A stretch of DNA of 64,000 bases. Source: Cytobacillus oceanisediminis (GTDB lineage Bacteria > Bacillota > Bacilli > Bacillales > Cytobacillaceae). Positions within the stretch are counted from its first letter, which is position 1; every line of letters begins with the position of its first letter. Positions 50,714 through 59,112 of the stretch are shown piece by piece. The position numbers and the translations under genes were made by a program. The notes beneath the pieces are model-generated. The model did no database searches and was not told the DNA's origin. It saw only the letters and a list, made by a program, of their open reading frames with translations. The DNA lies in contig NZ_VLKI01000004.1 in assembly GCF_007830235.1 (NCBI RefSeq), forward strand, positions 124,001 to 188,000, read 5' to 3'.

Positions 50714-51286
50714 TTACCTAATCGCTTTGATTAAAAAATTCACATGTGAAGAGGCTAGTTCCTTCACTTCTTCAAATGCTGTTTCTGATTTGCAATAATG
50801 AGTCACAAAACCGTGCATACTTAGGTATATTGACCATATCTCCTTTATGGAGAGCTGTTTTTCGGTGAGGGAGTTAATAGCCTGTGCAAAATGTAAATAG
50901 CTTTTATTCGGTCCTTCCTGAAGATAGCTTTTAACGTCATCGTCCCGAATCAAAAACATCAATTCATAATGTTTTTGATGGGTAAGGCCGAATTGGATAT
51001 ACCGATAAAGAATGTTATATAGCTTTTGTTCATTGGTTTCTGCAGGCTCAGCCAGAACACTTTCCAGCACCTGATTGAGCTTCTGAAAATCGGCTTCAAT
51101 GATTTCATAAAATAATTGGGCTTTATTTTTGAAATGATAATAGATGGCACCGTGGCTGCAGTGGAGGGTAACCGCAATTTTTCTCATGGATGCGGCTGAG
51201 TATCCTTCCCGTACAAACAGGTCACGTGCTACAGTAATGATCGCTTCTTTTGTTAGGTCATCTTGGGCTGCTTTTCTTGGGCTCAT
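50714..51286 (-). CDS. TetR/AcrR-family transcriptional regulator
   Basis: A 190-residue repressor. The N-terminal helix-turn-helix is AIITVARDLFVREGYSAASMRKIAVTLHCSHGAIYYHFKNKAQLF; the C-terminal part is the ligand domain. ATG at 51286 follows AAAGGTGA. It is just upstream of the epimerase gene on the same strand, and identical palindromes precede both, so it probably represses itself and the epimerase until a ligand binds. The intervening operator suggests separate promoters. Confidence 0.9.
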   Translation of the reverse strand: MSPRKAAQDDLTKEAIITVARDLFVREGYSAASMRKIAVTLHCSHGAIYYHFKNKAQLFYEIIEADFQKLNQVLESVLAEPAETNEQKLYNILYRYIQFGLTHQKHYELMFLIRDDDVKSYLQEGPNKSYLHFAQAINSLTEKQLSIKEIWSIYLSMHGFVTHYCKSETAFEEVKELASSHVNFLIKAIR

Positions 51287-51304
51287 CAAATCACCTTTCA
51301 TTAT

Positions 51305-51319
51305 TGAACATTGGTCAAT
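51305..51319. promoter_or_regulatory. Operator upstream of the tetR-like gene
   Basis: TTGAACATTGGTCAA, palindromic and matching in reverse complement the site at 50662-50676. Confidence 0.75.
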
Positions 51320-51445
51320 AAAATTATATGCCGCTAAGGATATTTTTGGCAACATAATTTTGATAAACTTTCCAAATTATTTTTATTAGCCAGAAGCTTT
51401 TGGTATGCTTGAAGAAAATATTTATAGCTTTCAGGAGGAAACAAC

Positions 51446-51958
51446 ATGAATGAAACCAAAACATGCAGAGAGTCTTTTACAGTAAAAACAAGCATTGTTC
51501 TGCCGCCTGATACGAATACATACGGAACTTTATTTGGCGGGAAGCTTATGGCCTATATAGATGATGTGGCAGCCATTGCCGCTATGCGCCACGGAAGAAA
51601 AAATATCGTAACGGCATCTACTGATTCCGTTGACTTCCTTCATCCCGTATATGAAGGCAATTCGGTTTGCCTGGAAGCATTTGTAACATATACAGGCAGA
51701 ACCTCGATGGAGATTTTTGTAAAAGTAATTGCCGAAGATCTTGTCACAGGCAAACGAAATGTTTGCGCCATGTCTTTCCTGACGATGGTTGCCATCGATG
51801 AAAATGGCAAGCCAACTCCAGTGCCTTCCGTAGTGCCAGAAACTGATGAAGAAAAGAGTTTATATGAAACAGCCAAAGAACGCGCTGAAATCCGGAAAAA
51901 ACGCAAAAAAGACAGCGAGGCAAGAGCAAAAAAATACGGAACAGGTTTGCCCTGGTAG
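51446..51958 (+). CDS. ykhA: Acyl-CoA thioesterase, hotdog fold (YkhA-like)
   Basis: A 170-residue single hotdog domain of the acyl-CoA hydrolase family. NTYGTLFGGKLMAYIDDVAAIAA holds the catalytic Asp region; VDFLHPVYEGNSVCLEA and the basic C-terminal tail match the family. It hydrolyses acyl-CoA to the acid and CoA in the cytosol. AGGAGG precedes the ATG. It lies next to the TetR/epimerase pair but on the other strand, so shared control is not shown. Confidence 0.9.
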   Translation: MNETKTCRESFTVKTSIVLPPDTNTYGTLFGGKLMAYIDDVAAIAAMRHGRKNIVTASTDSVDFLHPVYEGNSVCLEAFVTYTGRTSMEIFVKVIAEDLVTGKRNVCAMSFLTMVAIDENGKPTPVPSVVPETDEEKSLYETAKERAEIRKKRKKDSEARAKKYGTGLPW

Positions 51959-51971
51959 ATAGGGGAGAGGA

Positions 51972-52106
51972 ATGGGTTCAAGAGTCATGCCTGCAATCCT
52001 TGCTAATGAGATCGCATCCAGACTGGAACTGAAAGATAAATCAGTTTTTTTGCTGGGAGGAATAGCCCCTCACGCTGTTTCTCCCAAAGAATCCCCCATT
52101 TTTTAA
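51972..52106 (+). pseudogene. Relic: N-terminal end of a zinc-dependent phospholipase C-like protein
   Basis: A 44-codon frame, MGSRVMPAILANEIASRLEL then FLLGGIAPHAVSPKESP, equals the opening of the zinc-dependent phospholipase C-like family of bacilli (MGSRxMHxxIANKI... LGGIAPDAVSPK). The stop falls in a T tract; shifting by one base there restores FFKGK, the next family residues, but similarity ends soon after. GGGGAGAGG precedes the ATG. A frameshift plus deletion explains it. Confidence 0.7.
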
Positions 52107-52290
52107 AGGGAAAACATGTATAAAAAATAACTCCTCATTTATTCCTAGTCTGCTAAGTTATTTGGAACTTTTTACATATTAGCTCATAGTTCAATAGTTT
52201 TAACTTTCAGAATATTAACTCTTATTTCTTGATAATCTTTTTCCAGCCTCTTACGGTAGACATGAAGAAACCTAATAAAGGAGGAAAAAG

Positions 52291-54072
52291 ATGAAGAGAA
52301 TTTGGAAAGCTAGTTTAGCCGTTTTTTTTAGTATTTTACTAGTGGCCGGGACAATGCCTTTAACCGGCCAGGCAAAAAAGCCTAAAAATGACTATGAAAG
52401 CTATAGCCAGGTTGACGTCGGCGATGACGGGATGGTGGCTTCGGCCCATCCGCTCGCATCGCAGATTGGGGCGGATGTCTTGAAAAAGGGAGGTAACGCC
52501 ATTGATGCTGCAGTTGCTGTCCAGTTTGCACTCAACGTGGTGGAACCGATGATGTCAGGGATTGGAGGCGGCGGATTCATGATGGTGTATGATGGTGAGA
52601 CCAAGGAAACGACCATCATTAACAGCCGGGAGCGTGCTCCGGCCGGGGCAGCACCTGATATGTTCCTGGATGAAAACGGGAATCCAATTCCATTTTCTGA
52701 GCGTTCAACCGGCGGTACTGCAGTTGGGGTACCAGGGACCTTGAAAGGATTGGAAACGGCTCTGGATATGTGGGGAACACGTCCAATGCAGCAGCTGATT
52801 GGCCCGGCTATTAAGCTGGCTGATAAAGGTTTCCCGATTGATTCGGTTTTGGCGAATGCAATTGCCGATAATCAGGATAAGCTGAACAGATCGGCTGCAG
52901 GCGAAGTATTTCTGCAAAATGGAGAACCTATGGAAGAAGGGGACCATCTTGTACAGAAAGACCTGGCAAAGACTTTGAAAATGATTCGTTCTGAAGGGGC
53001 AGACGCTCTGTATAATGGGAAAATTGCTGAAGCCCTCGCCGGTGTTGTTCAGGATTTCGGCGGATCGATGACGCCGGAAGATCTTGCAGACTATGACGTG
53101 ACCATTGATGAACCGGTTTGGGGAGACTATCAGGGATATGAAATAGCAAGCATGCCTCCTCCAAGCTCGGGCGGTGTATTTTTGCTGCAGATGCTGAAGA
53201 TTTTGGATGATTTTAATCTATCACAGTATGATTTAAAATCCTGGGAAAAATACCACCTGCTAGCTGAAACGATGCATTTAGCTTATGCGGACCGTGCGGC
53301 ATATGCAGGCGATCCGGAATTCGTAAATGTTCCAACTAATGGATTGCTCCACCCGGAATATATTAAAGAGCGCCAGGAGCTGATCAGCCTGGATGAAGTG
53401 AATGCAAATCCGGAAGCTGGCGATCCATGGAAGTATGAAAACAGCGCAGCAAATTATGAAGCGGCTTATCAGCCAAATGACCGCGAATATGGCGAGACCA
53501 CCCATTTTTCAGTAACAGACAGATGGGGGAATGTCGTCTCTTATACAACAACAATTGAACAGGTATTTGGGACCGGCATAATGGTTCCCGGATACGGCTT
53601 CATGCTGAATAATGAGCTGACAGACTTTGATGCAGTTCCAGGAGGAGCCAATGAAGTTCAGCCGAACAAGCGTCCGTTAAGCTCCATGACACCGACGATT
53701 GTTTTTGAAGGTGGAGAACCTGTACTGACAGTAGGCTCACCAGGAGGTCCGACTATCATCACGTCTGTATTGCAAACCATTCTTCATGCAATCGAATATG
53801 ATATGGAACTAAAGGCTGCGGTAGAGGAGCCGCGCATCTATACGAACAATTTGAATTCCTATCGCTATGAAGAGGGGATTTCTGGGGGAGTCCTTGATCA
53901 TCTGAATGAGATGGGCCATAACTTCGGTCCGAATCCGACAACAATCGGAAACGTTCAGAGCATTTTGATTGACCATGAAAATGGTACCTTCAAAGGCGTG
54001 GCAGACTCCAGCCGCAACGGAGCAGCCATCGGTGTTGATCTGAAAGGCAAAGGAAAAGATAAAGGAAAATAG
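52291..54072 (+). CDS. ggt: Gamma-glutamyltransferase, secreted
   Basis: A 593-residue Ntn hydrolase made as one precursor. A Sec signal (1-28) precedes the large subunit; autocleavage is expected before T403 in GETTHFSVTD, which becomes the nucleophile of the small subunit. Other blocks are GGNAIDAAVA, GIGGGGFMM, NSRERAP and RPLSSMTPTIVF with GSPGGPTIIT. It cleaves glutathione and gamma-glutamyl peptides outside the cell. The C-terminus is Lys/Gly-rich (KGKGKDKGK). Single gene, strong AAAGGAGG site. Confidence 0.95.
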   Translation: MKRIWKASLAVFFSILLVAGTMPLTGQAKKPKNDYESYSQVDVGDDGMVASAHPLASQIGADVLKKGGNAIDAAVAVQFALNVVEPMMSGIGGGGFMMVYDGETKETTIINSRERAPAGAAPDMFLDENGNPIPFSERSTGGTAVGVPGTLKGLETALDMWGTRPMQQLIGPAIKLADKGFPIDSVLANAIADNQDKLNRSAAGEVFLQNGEPMEEGDHLVQKDLAKTLKMIRSEGADALYNGKIAEALAGVVQDFGGSMTPEDLADYDVTIDEPVWGDYQGYEIASMPPPSSGGVFLLQMLKILDDFNLSQYDLKSWEKYHLLAETMHLAYADRAAYAGDPEFVNVPTNGLLHPEYIKERQELISLDEVNANPEAGDPWKYENSAANYEAAYQPNDREYGETTHFSVTDRWGNVVSYTTTIEQVFGTGIMVPGYGFMLNNELTDFDAVPGGANEVQPNKRPLSSMTPTIVFEGGEPVLTVGSPGGPTIITSVLQTILHAIEYDMELKAAVEEPRIYTNNLNSYRYEEGISGGVLDHLNEMGHNFGPNPTTIGNVQSILIDHENGTFKGVADSSRNGAAIGVDLKGKGKDKGK

Positions 54073-54083
54073 AACTTAGAAAG

Positions 54084-54117
54084 ATAGCGCCCTGCTGCAG
54101 CGGGGCGCTGTTTTTTA
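54084..54117 (+). terminator. Terminator after ggt
   Basis: AGCGCCC / GGGGCGCT stem with inner CTGC/GCAG pairs and TTTTTT. Confidence 0.88.
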
Positions 54118-54132
54118 TGTGGAGCGCTAACC

Positions 54133-54171
54133 AGAAAAGGCAGCCCCCTCTAAAACAGGAAGCTGCCTTTG
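54133..54171 (-). terminator. Terminator of the minus-strand GNAT gene
   Basis: AAAGGCAGC / GCTGCCTTT stem, 17-nt loop, TTTTC on the minus strand. Confidence 0.75.
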
Positions 54172-54176
54172 TGCAG

Positions 54177-54674
54177 TTAAAAATACAATGCCCTTAGTTC
54201 CTCATCATAGTACTCACCATCGATCTTCAAGGCATGCCGCTCCTTGCCGTATACTTCAAACCCAAAAGCGGAATAAAGCTTTTTCGCTGGCGCATTTTCT
54301 GACATGACAGCCAAATGGATTTGTTCAACCCCGTCCCATGCCCGCGCTTTTTCCAATGCTTCGCCAACCAGCAATTTGCCGATGCCATTTTGCCGGGACG
54401 GTTCGGTCACATACATTGCATAAATATTGGCCCGGTGCTTCATTTTTAATCCAGTTTCCCTTACTAAGCTAACCACGCCCACAAGCCGACCGCCTTCAAA
54501 TGCACCAAAGTGAAAGGAGTTCTCCGCTTTAAACCTTTCTCCATAAACTTCAGGGGGACGCCCAACTTCTTCTTCAAAGCTTGAACCAAATGCTTCCGGG
54601 TTCTTTTTTAATCCTTCTAATCTCAATTCTTTGTATTTTACAGCGTCATCAGGCTGTAATAGCCTTATTTCCAT
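54177..54674 (-). CDS. GNAT-family N-acetyltransferase
   Basis: A 165-residue acetyltransferase with the acetyl-CoA loop SRQNGIGKLLVGEAL (R/Q-x-x-G-x-G/A) near residues 94-106 and the NAPAKKLYSAFGFEVYG block. Its acceptor is unknown. It lies 13 bp downstream of the SRPBCC gene and is probably co-transcribed with it. ATG has GGAGG-type bases upstream (TGAAGGAGGCAATTAA). Confidence 0.88.
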   Translation of the reverse strand: MEIRLLQPDDAVKYKELRLEGLKKNPEAFGSSFEEEVGRPPEVYGERFKAENSFHFGAFEGGRLVGVVSLVRETGLKMKHRANIYAMYVTEPSRQNGIGKLLVGEALEKARAWDGVEQIHLAVMSENAPAKKLYSAFGFEVYGKERHALKIDGEYYDEELRALYF

Positions 54675-54687
54675 TTAATTGCCTCCT

Positions 54688-55137
54688 TCACGCTTCTGCC
54701 TCCGCTACATGCTTGACCCGCTCCGCAAATTTTTTAACGACCTTGTCATTCGCAAACATTAAGAAGAGTTTTACAAACCATTTTAACGGCTGGTTCGTGG
54801 CCGTGTATTTGAACCGGGTTCTATTCTCATTCAATTTGGCCATTTCATAGTGGGCTGTGATATCGAACATATTAGCAAGGCGAAATCCGACCTTCAGCTC
54901 TTTATGATCTGGAGTATCCGAATACTTGAGGGTTTCTACTTCGTATTCTTCAACCCTTGATCCTTCTTTATATTTTTGCCGGTAGATGCTTCCGACACCT
55001 TCATCTGTTATTTTAACCGGCTTATGCTCGACCACCTGGGGCATGATTTTTTGCATGTTTTCCTCAGAACCATTTAATAGCCCCCATACCTTCTCTATCG
55101 GAGCTTGAATTTCTATTTCTGTTGACCACTTTTTCAC
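54688..55137 (-). CDS. SRPBCC (START-like) family protein
   Basis: A 149-residue protein with the helix-grip fold: STEIEIQAPIEKVWGLLNGSEENMQKIMP at the start and a C-terminal long helix (WFVKLFLMFANDKVVKKFAERVKHV). It probably binds a hydrophobic ligand; no reaction is known. GTG start at 55137 follows GGGGGAG. First gene of a two-gene unit with the GNAT gene. Confidence 0.82.
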   Translation of the reverse strand: MKKWSTEIEIQAPIEKVWGLLNGSEENMQKIMPQVVEHKPVKITDEGVGSIYRQKYKEGSRVEEYEVETLKYSDTPDHKELKVGFRLANMFDITAHYEMAKLNENRTRFKYTATNQPLKWFVKLFLMFANDKVVKKFAERVKHVAEAEA

Positions 55138-55280
55138 CCTGCAACTCCCCCTATGGTTATAATTCTATTTCCATTAGTTTCTCTGTACCTGCACAAAACC
55201 CTTTTACTTTTTTATAAAAATTAGTTTTTTCCAACCAAGATAGGGGAACAGGAATGAAAAGGATAACAGGAGGGATTAAA

Positions 55281-55424
55281 ATGTCACAGGAAAACAGCAA
55301 AGACCTAAAAGATGTTGTAAAAGGGCAGCAGTCCCAGCAGGACAAGCAGCAATCACTGAAGGATCAGGAACGCTTGCCGGATCAGCAGAACCGTTTGAAA
55401 GACCAGGAGAACATGAGAAAATAA
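55281..55424 (+). CDS. Small Gln-rich hydrophilic protein, unknown
   Basis: A 47-residue frame, MSQENSKDLKDVVKGQQSQQ..., almost without hydrophobic residues and with repeated L-K-D-Q-E and L-P-D-Q-Q units. AGGAGGGA lies six bases before the ATG. Disordered or helical small proteins of this kind occur in bacilli, some linked to spores. No family recognised. Confidence 0.6.
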   Translation: MSQENSKDLKDVVKGQQSQQDKQQSLKDQERLPDQQNRLKDQENMRK

Positions 55425-55546
55425 TGTAAAGTGAGGGGGCTATAATTTATAGCTCTCTTTTTTAGAGGAAAAAAGAATTTCCCCCCTCGAATATTAAAGC
55501 AAAGGTTTGCCGATGATGAATATACATATAAAAAGGGGGACGAAAG

Positions 55547-55717
55547 ATGGGCGTATTATTTGGTTTAATTTTAGTGACCCTTGCCTTTGCCTACAGCATT
55601 GACCGCAGGCGAAAGAAGAATAATAATACCTTGCAGAAAGGCATCAGCCCAAACGAAAAGCCGGGAGAAAACTCGAATTATATGATGGGTGACAATCGGT
55701 ATACCGGAGGCGGATAA
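55547..55717 (+). CDS. Small single-helix membrane protein, unknown
   Basis: A 56-residue frame: one helix (about 3-17, GVLFGLILVTLAFAYSI) then a basic stretch DRRRKKNNN and a polar tail ending GDNRYTGGG. AAGGGGGA precedes the ATG and a terminator follows. No family recognised. Confidence 0.62.
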   Translation: MGVLFGLILVTLAFAYSIDRRRKKNNNTLQKGISPNEKPGENSNYMMGDNRYTGGG

Positions 55718-55725
55718 TAAAATGG

Positions 55726-55760
55726 GAAGCGTTGCGCAATAAGGCAAGGCTTCTTTTTTT
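55726..55760 (+). terminator. Terminator after the 56-residue gene
   Basis: GAAGC / GCTTC outer and TTGC / GCAA inner stem, then TTTTTTT. Confidence 0.7.
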
Positions 55761-55884
55761 GCCCAATAATGCTTTCTTCTCCTGAAAATAGGAAAAACTA
55801 ATGGTACCTGGTTTCTTTTGGGCATCAGGAAGGGTATAAGATACTTACATAATTGTAACCTTTTTAGAGTTGGAGAAGTGGGCC

Positions 55885-57396
55885 ATGAGAAGACGCAGAA
55901 TCGAGTCACTTTTTGTATTTATCTTAATTGTATCAGCCTATACGATATTTTTTACAGATGCCAGCACACTAATCAAAATAGGTGCTGTTATTTTGTATGG
56001 CACGGCCATTTTAATAAGTGCCTATTCATTGATGCTCGAAAACCGTTCCCCCCATCAGACCCTTTTATGGATGTATGTTCTTGTGTTTTTCCCGGTGTTT
56101 GGTTATCTTTTTTACTTGTTTTCCGGACAGCTTTACTTGAAAGGCTATCTGTTTAAAAGCAAAAGGAGCAGGGACCGGGATGAATGGAAAAGACTGATGA
56201 AGAGAGAGGATACCCCGGATATTTCCTTCCTGCAGGACAGCCAGCTATGCTTTGCCAGGTTTGCCAATAATGTGGCATTAACGCCGCTTAGCACCAATTC
56301 GCGGGCAAAGATGCTGAAAAATGGCGAGGAAACCTTTAATGAAATAAAGAAAAAACTGCGAGAAGCAAAAGAGTTTATCCATATGGAATATTATATTTTC
56401 CGTTCAGATCGACTTGGAAAAGAAATCATAAATATATTAATTGATAAGGCCAAGCAAGGTGTGGAAGTGCTGTTTATTTTTGATGCGGCAGGCAGCATGG
56501 GCATTTCCCTGGAGGATCTGCAATCCATGGAGGGAGCAGGCATTAAAGTACGGCCTTTTTCCCCTCTAAAATACGGATTTTTCAATCAGAAATTCAATTT
56601 CCGCAATCACCGCAAGATTGTAGTAATTGACGGGAAGGTCGGTTTTGTAGGCGGCCTCAATGTCGGCATTGAATACTTGAGCCAAGACGAAAAAATCGGT
56701 TTCTGGCGGGATACCCATATGATCCTAAAAGGCGAGGCTGTTTACACACTTCATACAGTATTTTTGCTGGATTGGGAATATGTCAGTAAAGAAGAGGTAC
56801 TCGAGCAATATAGAGATGTAAAGTATCCGATTGACGATGATGTGCTGGATGGGGCGGTGCAGGTTGTTGCAAGCGGTCCTGATACACAGCAGGGCATCAT
56901 GAGTGATTTGTATTATTCCATGATCTCTAGTGCAGCCAAATCCATTTGGATTGCCACGCCATACTTTGTTCCAGACGAATCAATCAGGACAGCGTTGAGG
57001 GTAGCGGCAGCTAAAGGGGTGGAGGTCCGTATCCTAGTGCCGGAAATTAACGACAGCTTCCTCACCCAATATGCGAGCCGATCTTACTTCCCGGAGCTGC
57101 TGCGGTACGGAGTGGAGATTTATTCTTATAAAAAAGGCTTTTTACATCAAAAAATCATTATCGTCGACGGAATTCTCGCTTCGATTGGAACAGCCAATAT
57201 GGATATGAGGAGTTTCCACTTGAATTTTGAAGTAAATGTATTCCTATACGGCACAAGCTCCATCCGCGATCTTGTCGCCCATTATGAGGAGGATATGGAG
57301 GAGAGCGTTAAAATAAGTCCTGTAGAGTACTATAAAAGAGGTTTTGTTGAAAGATCAAAAGAATCATTCGCCCGGCTGTTTTCGGGTGTTCTGTAA
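55885..57396 (+). CDS. cls: Cardiolipin synthase (phospholipase D superfamily)
   Basis: A 503-residue membrane enzyme. Two N-terminal helices (about 7-50 and 60-78) precede two PLD catalytic domains with NHRKIVVIDG and LHQKIIIVDG (HxKxxxxD motifs). It joins two phosphatidylglycerols into cardiolipin. It resembles B. subtilis ClsA and its paralogues YwjE/YwiE; which one is not clear. ATG at 55885 follows GGAGAAG; a TTG at 55870 is less likely. Confidence 0.92.
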   Translation: MRRRRIESLFVFILIVSAYTIFFTDASTLIKIGAVILYGTAILISAYSLMLENRSPHQTLLWMYVLVFFPVFGYLFYLFSGQLYLKGYLFKSKRSRDRDEWKRLMKREDTPDISFLQDSQLCFARFANNVALTPLSTNSRAKMLKNGEETFNEIKKKLREAKEFIHMEYYIFRSDRLGKEIINILIDKAKQGVEVLFIFDAAGSMGISLEDLQSMEGAGIKVRPFSPLKYGFFNQKFNFRNHRKIVVIDGKVGFVGGLNVGIEYLSQDEKIGFWRDTHMILKGEAVYTLHTVFLLDWEYVSKEEVLEQYRDVKYPIDDDVLDGAVQVVASGPDTQQGIMSDLYYSMISSAAKSIWIATPYFVPDESIRTALRVAAAKGVEVRILVPEINDSFLTQYASRSYFPELLRYGVEIYSYKKGFLHQKIIIVDGILASIGTANMDMRSFHLNFEVNVFLYGTSSIRDLVAHYEEDMEESVKISPVEYYKRGFVERSKESFARLFSGVL

Positions 57397-57403
57397 AGGT
57401 TAG

Positions 57404-57433
57404 AAAAGGTGCCTTGGATAGGCGCCTTTTTTA
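57404..57433 (+). terminator. Terminator after cls
   Basis: AAAAGGTGCC / GGCGCCTTTT stem, 7-nt loop, T run. Confidence 0.9.
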
Positions 57434-57458
57434 TGTCTGCCAGGGAATTGTGAACTTT

Positions 57459-57575
57459 GCAAATAGGAGAATGAAACCTGCAAATAGAATGGCCTAACCT
57501 GCAAATAGAACGGCCTAACCTGCAAATAGATTGTGATATTCTGCAAATAGATGAACAAAACCTGCCAAAAGCCCA
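57459..57575. repeat. Array 4 of exactly 21-bp-spaced cores (TGCAAATAGA)
   Basis: GCAAATAG begins at 57459, 57480, 57501, 57522 and 57543, exact 21-bp steps, with a decayed sixth unit GCCAAAAG at 57564. Bases between the cores vary, though GGCCTAACC is shared by two units. It begins 27 bp after the cls terminator. Confidence 0.88.
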
Positions 57576-57719
57576 TCATTCATTTCCATTTAAGTCTCCA
57601 GACCGAGGAACAATCATTCTTCCTATTGGTCAAAAAAGGAAAAAAGCATACTAAAATAAATATTAGTACGGTATGATTAGAATAGTTTGAAAAGTTAGAA
57701 AGAAGAAGGGGGTTTTTTC

Positions 57720-59111
57720 ATGCTTTCACAATCTATTATTGAAGATGTCATTGCGGCGGCCCTGGCCACTGGCGGGGATTTTGCGGAAGTTTTCGTCGAG
57801 GATCGCTTTACCAATAACCTTGCATTGCAGGGCGGGAAAATTGAGAGCAGTTTATCAGGCCGTGATTATGGTATTGGCATACGCGTGTTTAAAGGCCTTC
57901 AGAGCGTTTATGCTTATACAACGGATGGGACAAAGGAAGGTTTGCTAAAAGCAGCGGGCAATGCTGCGCAGGCAATCAAAGGAAACACGATGATGAAGCC
58001 ATCCCAGCTGCAAAAGGAAATCATTCCTGCAGCACATCCGATCTCGTTAAATCCGAGGGAAGTTGAGAAGTTCCGCAAAGTGGATATTATGAAAAGGGCT
58101 TACGAAATTGCGAAAAACTATCATAACAGCATCCAGCAGGTTACTGTAAGGTATTTGGATGAAGAGCAGAATGTACTGATCGCCAACTCGGAAGGCAAGT
58201 TTGTAGAAGACCGCAGAGTGCGCAGCCGCCTTGCGATTCAATCGATTGCAGTGGACGGCAACCAGATGCAGCCGGGATTTTACGGACCTGGGGCCCATAA
58301 AGGCTTTGAGTTTATGGAAAACCTGAACCTTGAGCATTATGCAAATGAAGCTTCCCGCATTGCAGTTACGATGCTAGGTGCAGATCCATGCCCAAGCGGG
58401 AAATTCCCTGTCATCATTGATAATGAATTCGGCGGTGTTATTTTCCACGAGGCATGCGGACATGGACTTGAAGCCACATCTGTCGCGAAAGAGAATTCTG
58501 TTTTTGCCAACCGTATTGGGGAAAAAGTGGCTTCGGATGTCGTTACATATATTGATGACGGCACAATCGCCAATGAGTGGGGCTCCATCACAATTGATGA
58601 TGAGGGCGAAAAAGCACGCAAAAATGTTCTGATTGAAAACGGCATTTTAAAAGGTTACTTGATTGATAAATTTAACGGGCGGAGAATGGGCATGGAGTCA
58701 ACCGGCTCAGGCAGAAGGCAATCCTACCGTTTTGCACCGACTTCCAGGATGACCAATACGTATATTGCCAATGGCAAATCCACTCCCGAAGAGATAATTT
58801 CGAACACAGAGCAAGGCATATATACGAAATATATGGGAGGAGGCCAGGTGAATACAACAACCGGCGATTACAATTTCGCCGTGATGGAAGCTTATCTTGT
58901 GAAGAATGGGAAAATCGGCAAACCGCTAAAAGGTGCCACATTAATCGGAAATGGCCCTAAGACTCTTCAGCTTGTAGATATGGTAGGGAATAATCTGGAT
59001 CATGGTGCCGGAATGTGCGGGTCTCAAAGCGGCAGCATTCCTGTGAACGTCGGCCAGCCGATAATCCGTGTGAGCGAAATGACCGTTGGCGGCAGAAAGG
59101 GGGACGAATAG
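57720..59111 (+). CDS. tldD: TldD metallopeptidase subunit
   Basis: A 463-residue protein of the TldD/PmbA family. The zinc site is in HEACGHGLEAT near residue 245. In E. coli TldD pairs with TldE (PmbA) to form a protease that degrades unfolded peptides and matures microcin B17. The partner follows one base later, so both form an operon. The ATG at 57720 follows AAGAAGGGGG. No RiPP precursor or synthetase was seen nearby. Confidence 0.93.
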   Translation: MLSQSIIEDVIAAALATGGDFAEVFVEDRFTNNLALQGGKIESSLSGRDYGIGIRVFKGLQSVYAYTTDGTKEGLLKAAGNAAQAIKGNTMMKPSQLQKEIIPAAHPISLNPREVEKFRKVDIMKRAYEIAKNYHNSIQQVTVRYLDEEQNVLIANSEGKFVEDRRVRSRLAIQSIAVDGNQMQPGFYGPGAHKGFEFMENLNLEHYANEASRIAVTMLGADPCPSGKFPVIIDNEFGGVIFHEACGHGLEATSVAKENSVFANRIGEKVASDVVTYIDDGTIANEWGSITIDDEGEKARKNVLIENGILKGYLIDKFNGRRMGMESTGSGRRQSYRFAPTSRMTNTYIANGKSTPEEIISNTEQGIYTKYMGGGQVNTTTGDYNFAVMEAYLVKNGKIGKPLKGATLIGNGPKTLQLVDMVGNNLDHGAGMCGSQSGSIPVNVGQPIIRVSEMTVGGRKGDE

Positions 59112-59112
59112 A

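Noticed and set aside
57459-57575. CRISPR-like array
   Set aside because: Cores are only 8-11 bp, periods 21 bp, spacers 10-12 bp, and no cas gene is near; CRISPR repeats are 23-50 bp with longer spacers.
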